NCBI GenBank assembly: GCA_903910495.1
Contig: CAIVZW010000605.1
Location: 1 to 6,793, forward strand
DNA: 6,793 nucleotides
Source of the DNA: an uncultured beta proteobacterium
GTDB lineage: Bacteria; Pseudomonadota; Gammaproteobacteria; Burkholderiales; Rhodocyclaceae
Direction of reading: 5' to 3'
Position 1 is the stretch's first letter. Every line of letters begins with the position of its first letter. Made by a program: the position numbers and the translations under genes. The notes under the pieces were generated by a model. That model searched no databases, had not been told where the DNA came from, and was given only the letters and a program-made list of their open reading frames with translations. Shown piece by piece: positions 1-5,446 of the stretch.

Positions 1-1
1 A

Positions 2-316
2 GGGGCGCCGAGCGGCACGCTGACGGCGAATTTCTTTTCCGGTACAGCGTCACTGGCGCTGAATTTGAACGTCCCCATCGGCGGCACAACATATAACCTG
101 AACGGATCAGGAAATTCCGCTGGAGCAGGCCCGGCGTTCAGTGTTTCAAGCCCGGTGACATGTACCTCAGTTGCTTTTAACGCCAGTGGATTTTTCGCCG
201 GCGCGAACGCTTCGCACGCCGGTCTGGCTTACAAGTTTGACAGTGCCACCGCGATGGGTTGGGTATCCGGAGCGACTGCCTTCAAAAGAGGGGCAACTGT
301 ACCGTTCGCCTTCTGA
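2..316 (+). CDS. C-terminal end of a larger surface protein with a beta-barrel-like tail (partial)
   Basis: The frame is open from the left edge to a TGA at 314-316, giving 104 residues, so this is the 3' end of a longer gene. A TTG at 65 is not a credible start, because the same reading continues unbroken upstream of it. The fragment is rich in Gly, Ala, Ser, Thr and Asn and alternates short hydrophobic strands with turns. Recognisable stretches are GTLTANFFSGTASLALNLNV, then GFFAGANASHAGLAYKF, then VSGATAFKR near the end. From memory this resembles the C-terminal barrel-like domain (TbpB/Slam-substrate type) at the end of large betaproteobacterial FecR-domain or surface proteins. I cannot see the N-terminus, so export route and full identity are unknown. 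The gene converges on the glycosyltransferase at 351-1313 with a 34-bp gap and no convincing terminator between them. The reading frame is secure; the family call is moderate. Confidence 0.55.
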   Translation, partial: GAPSGTLTANFFSGTASLALNLNVPIGGTTYNLNGSGNSAGAGPAFSVSSPVTCTSVAFNASGFFAGANASHAGLAYKFDSATAMGWVSGATAFKRGATVPFAF

Positions 317-350
317 ATCTGAATTGGAAAAGTTTCCGGAGCGGTGGCCT

Positions 351-1313
351 TCAAGCGCCAAGCAGCCAGTTCAGGTAAGTTGCCCGCCGTTCCCCCCCGC
401 ACAGCAGAACCGCGCTTTTCCGGGCATTTTGGCTGAGGTGCGTGGCGGTAGCGGGGGTTGTTTTAAGTTCAAGCAAGCGCTCGTACAGCCCCTCCTGCGT
501 GGCGGCAAGAAAACCGTTTTCGCCCTCGACTATCCATTCCGCGTAGCCGCCGCCGGGGTGGGCCACGACCGGCAGTCCGCTGGCCAGGGCTTCCATCACC
601 ACGCGTCCGCCGGCTTCGGTCCAGGCCGGATGCGTACGGTAGTAAAAACAATCGAGTCCGGCCAGAAAATCATCAGGTGCTTGCCAACCGACGGGGAATA
701 CCTGCAGGCGAGGCGTGCCAGAAAGCGCACCTTGCAGATGCGATGCCCCGATCAGGCGTGTTTCAGCGCCGGCCCAGCCGAGCATGGCGTAGAGCGAGGC
801 GTCATCCGGGTGATGCTTGAGTGGATCGTCGCGCGAGTGGCGGCCGATGGTGAAGCGTTCCGTGGGTTGGCGACGGGAGGGATGAAAGCGTTCGAGGTCG
901 ATCAGCGTCGGGCTGATCCTGCCCGGCAGTCCGATCGCCTGTTGCAGCATCTGCGACATGAAGGCCAGGTCGGCCACCGGTAAGGTCGGGCGTTCGAGCG
1001 TGCTCAGGAAAGCAAAAATCCGCTGTGCCGAGAACAGGTTGCAAATGACGACCAGACGCTCGGGGCGCGCGTGGTCGAGCCAGAGGCCGGGATGCAGATG
1101 CGTGCCGACCATGATCAGGATGCCGCCTCGCGGGAAAGCGCCGCCGAAGGTATTGATCGCTTGCGCGCCATAGCGTGGGGCGGCCGCAGTCGCTTCGTCG
1201 GCCCACAGCTTGACCTGCGCCAAGGGACGCAAGGCGGCGGCCAGCGAGGCAGCGTGGAATTCCGTGCCGCCGATGCCGTCAAAACGGCTCACAATGTGGA
1301 TAATGTCGGTCAT
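351..1313 (-). CDS. GT4-like glycosyltransferase (GT-B fold)
   Basis: This encodes a 320-residue protein from ATG 1313. The frame could extend to a TTG at 1349, but that is a rarer start and would overlap the divergent gene. The N-terminal Rossmann half begins IIHIVSRFDGIGGTEFHAA, with the glycine-rich acceptor/phosphate loop GGTE at residues 15-18. The C-terminal half has IGRHSRDDPLKHHPD (156-170), in the place of the donor-phosphate Arg/Lys segment, and FPVGWQAPDDFLAGLDCFYY. It also has the EX7E motif, E233 to E241, in TEAGGRVVMEALASGLPVVA, followed by GGGYAEWIVEGENGFLA, which is typical of GT4 enzymes. No signal peptide or membrane segment is seen, so it is probably cytoplasmic, transferring a sugar from a nucleotide donor. 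Donor and acceptor cannot be told from sequence. Its length is at the short end for GT4. Next to a protein O-glycosyltransferase it may extend that enzyme's first sugar (inference). No good Shine-Dalgarno precedes the ATG. Confidence 0.85.
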   Translation of the reverse strand: MTDIIHIVSRFDGIGGTEFHAASLAAALRPLAQVKLWADEATAAAPRYGAQAINTFGGAFPRGGILIMVGTHLHPGLWLDHARPERLVVICNLFSAQRIFAFLSTLERPTLPVADLAFMSQMLQQAIGLPGRISPTLIDLERFHPSRRQPTERFTIGRHSRDDPLKHHPDDASLYAMLGWAGAETRLIGASHLQGALSGTPRLQVFPVGWQAPDDFLAGLDCFYYRTHPAWTEAGGRVVMEALASGLPVVAHPGGGYAEWIVEGENGFLAATQEGLYERLLELKTTPATATHLSQNARKSAVLLCGGERRATYLNWLLGA

Positions 1314-1314
1314 C

Positions 1315-1320
1315 AGGAGG
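1315..1320 (+). promoter_or_regulatory. Ribosome binding site of the TPR/GT41 gene
   Basis: A perfect AGGAGG sits 10 bases before ATG 1331 and fixes that start. It occupies most of the 17 bp between the two divergent start codons, so it is also transcribed, in antisense, as the leader of the minus-strand glycosyltransferase. Confidence 0.8.
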
Positions 1321-1330
1321 TTTTCTATCG

Positions 1331-3481
1331 ATGGACGGCATTGTAGCAACAGGGACAGCGGAAGGGCGGCAAACTGTGCTGGCCTTGCAAGCCGCTCTGG
1401 AATCTGGCGCTGATTTCCTCGGTGGCCTGGAATCCGGTGCTGCGCTGCACGCGGACGGGATGCCCGAGGCGGCGCTGGCCGTTTTCGAGGCCGTGGTGGC
1501 CCGGGAGCCCGTCAATCTGGCGGCCTGGCATGCGGTGGCCACCCTGCGTTTCCTGCTTGATCGTCCGCAAGCGGCGCTTCTGGCATGCAATGTGGCGCTT
1601 GAAATTGCGCCGGATAACCCGCAATCCCTGTTCAATACCGGCGTTGTTTTGGCGGCGCTGGGTGATACCCAGGCCGCACTGCACTGTTACCAGCGGGTGC
1701 TCGAAATCGACCCCTTGCATCGTGGCGTCCTGCTCAATTGTCCGCAACTGCTGGTCACGGCCGGCCGTTTTCCGGAGGCGCTGGCCGCCGCCGAGGCGGC
1801 ACGGGCAGGCGCGCCGGACGATGCCGATTTCGCCTTCAATCTGGGCGAAGTGCTGATTACAGACGGGCGATTTGCCGAGGCGTACCGGGCGTACGTGCAG
1901 GCCGCAGGTTTGCGCCCGGAGGAGACGCGCTTCGCCATTTCGGCCGCCGTGGCTCAGGCGGCCTGCGGTGAGGTCGCCGCCGCGCGTGCTGATCTGGACC
2001 GGCTGAAAGAAGCGCATCCGGCAGAATTCTCGGCCTTTCGCAGTCCGTTGCTGCCCGATGCACTGGCGGCATTCCCGGAACTTGAAGCCGGCCGGATCGC
2101 CTTGATTGCCGCCTATGAGTCCTATCGCACCTGTGACTGGTCGCAACGCGAGAAATTCATCGATTTGTTCAAGCGCCAGGTGGACGGTGCCGATGGCGCT
2201 CCAACTGACAATCCCGATTTGCCCTTTCTCGGGATCGCCTTGCCGATTCCGGGGGAAATACGCTTGACGCTGGCGCGCAATGTGGCAAGGCGCATCAGTG
2301 CCAGCGTTGCCGGTCAGACCTTGATTCGAAACAAGCGTTCTCATGGCGGAAAGTTGCGCATCGGCTACCTGTCCGGCGATTTCCGGCAACATGCGACATC
2401 ATTCCTGATGAGCCGTCTGCCGGGTCTGCATGATCGGGAGCGATTCGAGGTATTCGTATACTCAAGCGGGCCGGGCGATGACAGCGCTTGGCGTGCCGAA
2501 ATCATCAACGGTGCGGACAGCTTCTGTGAGGTCGGCCATTTCAGTGCGCTGGCTACGGCGCAGCGCATTGCGTTTGATGGCATCGACCTGCTGGTCGATC
2601 TTTCCGGCTATACGCTTCATGCCCGCAGCGCTTCGCTCGCCCTGCGCCCGGCTCCCGTTCAACTGAGCTATCTGACCTATCTGCAGACCTCGGGCGCACC
2701 CTGGATCGACTATGTGCTGCTCGACCGGGCTGTTCTTCCCTCCGACGAGCGTCCGAACTGGCAGGAGCAGATCGCCTATTTGCCGAACACCCTTTACCTG
2801 TGCGACGACCGGCCAACGCCTGCGTGCGAGCCGGTACCGCGGTCGTTATACGGTTTGCCGGAGGATGCCTTCGTCTTCTGCTGCCTGAACGCGCCGTGGA
2901 AGATCGACCCGGATACTTTTGCCTGCTGGATGAGCATTTTGCAGCGCGTGCCGCAATCCGTGCTCTGGCTCTACGACGATACGGAAAGGAGTTGCAGTAA
3001 TCTGCGCCGCACGGCCGGCACGGCCGGGATCGATCCGCAGCGGCTGATATTCTCTCCGCGCATGGCGCATGCCGAGCACATTGCCCGTTTCCGGTCTGCC
3101 GATCTCTTTCTGGATACTTTTTCCTGCAACGCGCATACGACCTGCATCGAGGCGCTGGCGGCCGGCTTGCCGGTGCTCACCTTTCCCGGCCAGACGGTGG
3201 TCGAGCGGGTGGCGGCCAGCCTTCTGGCCGCCCACGGCGTGCCCGAACTGATTACCCAGAGCCGCGCCGCTTACGTCGAAACCGCCTGCCGGCTGGCTGA
3301 GGACACGGCCTTGCTGCAGGCCGTTCAGCAGCGCGTCAGCGATCGCTCCGCTTCAGCACTGTTCTGTACCGAGCGCCGGGTCCGTGAAATCGAGCGTGCG
3401 TACGAAATGATGTGGGAACGATACCTCAGCGGCCTGCCGGCGGCTGATTTCGATGTTCCGCCGGTGCTGAGTGCTGAATAA
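1331..3481 (+). CDS. TPR-containing O-GlcNAc-transferase-like glycosyltransferase (GT41, SPINDLY/OGT type)
   Basis: This encodes 716 residues from ATG 1331, with a perfect AGGAGG upstream. The N-terminal third has about six TPR units on a strict 34-residue period (about 33-62, 63-96, 97-130, 131-164, 165-198, 199-232). Examples are LGDTQAALHCYQRVLEIDP and DGRFAEAYRAYVQAAGLRP. A linker (about 233-340, with CDWSQREKF) leads to the GT41 catalytic region (about 341-700). That region aligns by eye with human OGT: RIGYLSGDFRQHATSFLM carries H354 at the place of OGT His498, PWKIDP carries K524 at the place of OGT Lys842, and CNAHTTCIEALAAGLPVLTF carries the conserved His602. Known members move a sugar from a nucleotide donor to protein Ser/Thr in the cytoplasm, with the TPRs binding the protein substrate. 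The family's usual GYPGTSG reads TYLQTSG here (449-455). HMW1C-type N-glycosyltransferases lack such TPRs, so this is the OGT/SPINDLY branch. The natural target is probably an adhesin of this locus (inference). Confidence 0.9.
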   Translation: MDGIVATGTAEGRQTVLALQAALESGADFLGGLESGAALHADGMPEAALAVFEAVVAREPVNLAAWHAVATLRFLLDRPQAALLACNVALEIAPDNPQSLFNTGVVLAALGDTQAALHCYQRVLEIDPLHRGVLLNCPQLLVTAGRFPEALAAAEAARAGAPDDADFAFNLGEVLITDGRFAEAYRAYVQAAGLRPEETRFAISAAVAQAACGEVAAARADLDRLKEAHPAEFSAFRSPLLPDALAAFPELEAGRIALIAAYESYRTCDWSQREKFIDLFKRQVDGADGAPTDNPDLPFLGIALPIPGEIRLTLARNVARRISASVAGQTLIRNKRSHGGKLRIGYLSGDFRQHATSFLMSRLPGLHDRERFEVFVYSSGPGDDSAWRAEIINGADSFCEVGHFSALATAQRIAFDGIDLLVDLSGYTLHARSASLALRPAPVQLSYLTYLQTSGAPWIDYVLLDRAVLPSDERPNWQEQIAYLPNTLYLCDDRPTPACEPVPRSLYGLPEDAFVFCCLNAPWKIDPDTFACWMSILQRVPQSVLWLYDDTERSCSNLRRTAGTAGIDPQRLIFSPRMAHAEHIARFRSADLFLDTFSCNAHTTCIEALAAGLPVLTFPGQTVVERVAASLLAAHGVPELITQSRAAYVETACRLAEDTALLQAVQQRVSDRSASALFCTERRVREIERAYEMMWERYLSGLPAADFDVPPVLSAE

Positions 3482-3606
3482 ATTTAGCGGGTCGTGAGGG
3501 CCAGACCGTCACTACGCCTTGCCCCACACTTTCTGTGCTCCTCTTTGCGCTTGAATTGAAGGAACGCAATCTCCGGTTGAATCAAAAAAACTATAGAATT
3601 ACCCGA
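3482..3606. other. Gene-free stretch after the GT41 gene; weak hairpins only
   Basis: No coding signal is seen. Small inverted repeats occur: GTGA/TCAC around 3495-3512, and TTGCG at 3544 with CGCAA further on. None is followed by a T-run, so I do not call a terminator. An A7 tract (3584-3590) is followed by TATAGAAT (3592-3599), which resembles a -10 box, but no matching -35 hexamer lies 16-18 bp upstream. At most this is a weak or activator-dependent promoter for the downstream gene. Confidence 0.4.
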
Positions 3607-3638
3607 GATAACCCCACCCATCAAGGGGCCGGGTTATT
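3607..3638 (+). promoter_or_regulatory. Strong stem-loop in the leader of the adenylate-forming gene
   Basis: ATAACCC at 3608-3614 pairs perfectly with GGGTTAT at 3631-3637, with a G-T pair outside it. CCC (3617-3619) can pair with GGG (3626-3628) inside. No T-run follows, so it is not a textbook Rho-independent terminator. It could be the 3' end of the GT41 transcript or part of a structured leader. A second, weaker hairpin follows directly, closed by ACGT at 3639-3642 and 3661-3664 and by AAC/GTT. I do not recognise a riboswitch class. Confidence 0.4.
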
Positions 3639-3680
3639 ACGTTGAACGCTTCGGGAGTTGACGTATCGGGAGAGCGAGAC

Positions 3681-3734
3681 GTGGCAAGCAACAGATTCAG
3701 TGATGCCCAGGCTGTACTAATTCGGGTGAAGTGA
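3681..3734 (+). CDS. Possible 17-codon leader ORF before the adenylate-forming gene
   Basis: GTG 3681 is preceded by GGAG at 3669-3672, a good Shine-Dalgarno at 8 bases. It opens a 17-codon ORF reading VASNRFSDAQAVLIRVK and ending at TGA 3732-3734. The ORF is in the same frame as the downstream enzyme and stops 9 bases before that gene's ATG, whose own ribosome site is weak. This would suit translational coupling. It could equally be chance, as I recognise no family, and the frame stays open upstream as far as 3612. Confidence 0.25.
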   Translation: MASNRFSDAQAVLIRVK

Positions 3735-3743
3735 TTGCAGCCC

Positions 3744-5102
3744 ATGCTGACATTCCGCACAGCGCTGACCGGAGTCGTCTGGCCGGCAATCGTTCCGGCG
3801 CCGGGCGCGAACCTGCTGTCGCTGCTTTTTCAGCTTGAGCAAAGCCAGTGGCTGACCCCCGCCGTTCTCGCTGAACGGCAATTCGAGCAGCTTGGCGTGC
3901 TGGCCGAATTCCTCTGGCAGAACTCGGCTTTTTATCGTGAGCGCCTGGCGGCCGCCGGCTGGAATCCGGGGCAGCGGCTGGACGAGACCCACTGGCTCTC
4001 ATTGCCGGTGCTCAAGCGGGCGACGGTACAATCGTGTTACGACCAGATGCTGGTGAAAAATGCGCCTAAGGAGCACGGTCGGGCGATACCGTATTCCACG
4101 ACCGGATCGCTCGGCATGCCGGTACAGGGGCTGGGCAACGAACTGACGCATCTCTTCAACAGCGCGCTGATCGTGCGCAATCATCTCTGGCACCGGCGCG
4201 ACCTGTCGGGGAAATTCGTGGCCATCCGTTGTAAAGTCGAGAGCAACGCCTTTCCCGACTGGGGGCGGATCGAGTCCTCTGCCTTTGTCACCGGGCCGGC
4301 GGCCGTTCTATTTAGTTCGACCGACATCGACCGTCAACTCGACTGGGTCCGGGCCGAAGCGCCCACCTATCTGCTGACCTATCCGAGCAACCTGCGCAGC
4401 CTGTTGCTGCATGCCCGGGAGAGGGCGATCAGCGTACCTTCGCTGCGCGAACTGAGTACCTTCGGCGAGATGCTTCCCGATGAGGTGCGCAGCCTGGCAT
4501 TGGAAGTCTGGCAACAGCCGGTAAGCGACGTTTACTCCTCAGAAGAATTCGGCAACATTGCGCTGCAGTGTCCTGAGCATGCCGATCGTTACCATGTCCA
4601 GGCCGAAAACCTGCTGGTCGAAATAGTCGATGAACATGATGTGCCCTGTGCGCCGGGGGAAATCGGCCGCGTCCTCGTCAGCACCTTGCACAATTTCACC
4701 ATGCCGCTGTTGCGCTACGAAATTGGCGACTACGCCGAAGCCGGGGCGTCCTGCGCCTGCGGCCGCGGCCTGCCGGTGATCCGGCGCATCGCCGGGCGGC
4801 AACGGAACATGCTGCGCTTGCCGGATGGGCGCAGCCATTGGCCTTCGTTTTCGTACAAAGGCTTGAAGCCGATCGCCGATTTCAGGCAGATCCAGATCAT
4901 TCAGCACCAACTCCAGGACATCGAGGTGCGCCTGGCCGGCATCGCCCCTCTGAGTCGCGAGGCAGAAGCCCTGTTCTCGGTAAAACTGTGCGAAATGCTG
5001 CACGGGCAGATTCCAATCCGCTATTCCTACCCGGCGACGATCGCCCCCTCGGCCGGAGGGAAATTCGAGGACTTCTTGTCGCTGGTCAAGGACTCAGGCT
5101 AA
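3744..5102 (+). CDS. PaaK/CapK-like adenylate-forming enzyme (phenylacetate-CoA ligase family)
   Basis: This encodes 452 residues from ATG 3744. A TTG at 3735 would add three residues but directly abuts a stop codon, so ATG is preferred. Signatures of the ANL/PaaK-like branch appear in order. The N-terminal helix has FLWQNSAFYRERLAAAG (57-73). The phosphate-binding loop is YSTTGSLGMPV (117-127). The A5-like YSSEEFGNIALQCPEHADRY (264-283) comes next, then a GEIGRVLVSTL segment. The A7-like RYEIGDYAE (324-332) is followed by CACGRGLPVIRRIAGRQRN. The C-terminal GGKFEDFLSLV places K440 where the catalytic lysine is expected. Family members activate a carboxylic acid as acyl-AMP and often pass it to CoA or another acceptor; the substrate here cannot be read from sequence. 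No signal peptide is seen, so it is cytoplasmic. The length suits single-domain PaaK-like proteins (about 430-460). Genes of this kind often sit in polysaccharide or surface-modification clusters, which fits the neighbours. It is not a paa catabolic cluster. Confidence 0.85.
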   Translation: MLTFRTALTGVVWPAIVPAPGANLLSLLFQLEQSQWLTPAVLAERQFEQLGVLAEFLWQNSAFYRERLAAAGWNPGQRLDETHWLSLPVLKRATVQSCYDQMLVKNAPKEHGRAIPYSTTGSLGMPVQGLGNELTHLFNSALIVRNHLWHRRDLSGKFVAIRCKVESNAFPDWGRIESSAFVTGPAAVLFSSTDIDRQLDWVRAEAPTYLLTYPSNLRSLLLHARERAISVPSLRELSTFGEMLPDEVRSLALEVWQQPVSDVYSSEEFGNIALQCPEHADRYHVQAENLLVEIVDEHDVPCAPGEIGRVLVSTLHNFTMPLLRYEIGDYAEAGASCACGRGLPVIRRIAGRQRNMLRLPDGRSHWPSFSYKGLKPIADFRQIQIIQHQLQDIEVRLAGIAPLSREAEALFSVKLCEMLHGQIPIRYSYPATIAPSAGGKFEDFLSLVKDSG

Positions 5103-5270
5103 GGAAAAGCTGAAGTATCCGTTCCACACAAGAGGACTAGAGACCAAGGCCCAGTTTTCCTCGGAGCGTCATCCCCGCGCAGGCGCCCAGAAGGTAAGGC
5201 GAAGTCCTCCTGAGGTGAGGGTAATACAGTTACTACGCCCTTATCGATCGGCTCTGCACTTCTTTCGGTC
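5103..5270. other. Gene-free stretch with a broken inverted repeat
   Basis: No gene is seen. GAGGACT at 5132-5138 is matched by its inverse AGTCCTC at 5203-5209. Between them, 5167-5190 (GTCATCCCCGCGCAGGCG and a few more bases) resembles one arm and the centre of the short palindromic GTCAT-CCCGCG repeats common between genes in beta- and gammaproteobacteria. Here the second arm is degraded (CCC instead of GGG). This may be a decayed repeat element. A small hairpin GTAA/TTAC lies at 5221-5233. Confidence 0.3.
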
Positions 5271-5312
5271 GGATTACTGAAGTAATACCCATTCTGAAAT
5301 GGTTGATTTTTT
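5271..5312 (+). terminator. Candidate weak Rho-independent terminator after the adenylate-forming gene
   Basis: ATTAC-TGAA-GTAAT (5273-5286), extended by GG/CC around a bulged A, is followed by a second hairpin CCATT-CTGA-AATGG (5289-5302). A T6 run follows at 5307-5312. The stems are short and AT-rich, so termination may be partial. The T-run overlaps the candidate -35 box of the tpsB promoter. Confidence 0.4.
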
Positions 5313-5331
5313 ACTGGCTTTAAATCATAAT
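5303..5331 (+). promoter_or_regulatory. Candidate sigma70-type promoter for tpsB
   Basis: TTGATT (5303-5308, four of six consensus bases) and CATAAT (5326-5331, five of six) are separated by exactly 17 bp. This predicts transcription from about 5338 and a leader of roughly 110 bases before ATG 5447. The 18-bp repeats would then lie at and just after the start site. TGTAAT, repeated within the array, also matches five of six -10 bases, so start sites inside the array are possible. Confidence 0.45.
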
Positions 5332-5403
5332 AATAAATGCCTTTGTAATTATAAATGTGTATGTAATAACGAATATGCATGTAATTACAAATGTGTATGT
5401 AAT
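5326..5403. repeat. AT-rich 18-bp tandem repeat array upstream of tpsB
   Basis: TGTAAT recurs at 5344, 5362, 5380 and 5398, exactly 18 bp apart. The units at 5344 (TGTAATTATAAATGTGTA) and 5380 (TGTAATTACAAATGTGTA) differ at one base. The unit at 5362 (TGTAATAACGAATATGCA) is more diverged, and 5326-5343 is a weaker match (12 of 18). The fourth keeps only TGTAAT. The unit at 5380 holds a perfect palindrome, TGTAATTACA. The patch is very AT-rich in a GC-rich region. It has no plus-strand reading frame and ends 43 bp before the tpsB start. It could be an array of regulator sites, a variable-length promoter repeat, or an H-NS-like target. Confidence 0.7.
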
Positions 5404-5436
5404 CTTTTCATCAACTTGTGGCGGTAAATTGAAGTT

Positions 5437-5444
5437 GAGGGGGG
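5437..5444 (+). promoter_or_regulatory. Ribosome binding site of tpsB
   Basis: GAGGGGGG sits two bases upstream of ATG 5447, with GAGG itself 6 bases away. It supports this start, which also leaves a complete signal peptide. Confidence 0.6.
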
Positions 5445-5446
5445 TT

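Noticed and set aside
65..67. TTG as the start of an independent 83-residue protein
   Set aside because: The frame is already open from base 2 with the same composition, and no ribosome site precedes the TTG.
171..983. 270-codon plus-strand frame opposite the glycosyltransferase
   Set aside because: It starts at TTG, is rich in Arg/Gly with no family pattern, and lies wholly antisense to a gene with clear GT-B motifs.
1325..2392. 355-codon minus-strand frame inside the GT41 gene
   Set aside because: It is antisense to well-formed TPR repeats; its Gln/Arg-rich translation shows no domain and arises from high third-position GC.
3601..3720. Known riboswitch (c-di-GMP, glycine, cobalamin, TPP, SAM)
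   Set aside because: The hairpins are present but I could not find the conserved core sequences of these classes.
5326..5403. CRISPR array or plasmid-type origin iterons
   Set aside because: The units are contiguous 18-mers without spacers, and no cas or replication gene is nearby; the position at a promoter suggests regulation.
5439..5444. G6 run in the tpsB ribosome site as a phase-variation tract
   Set aside because: It is too short to be a convincing slippage site and is explained by the Shine-Dalgarno sequence.
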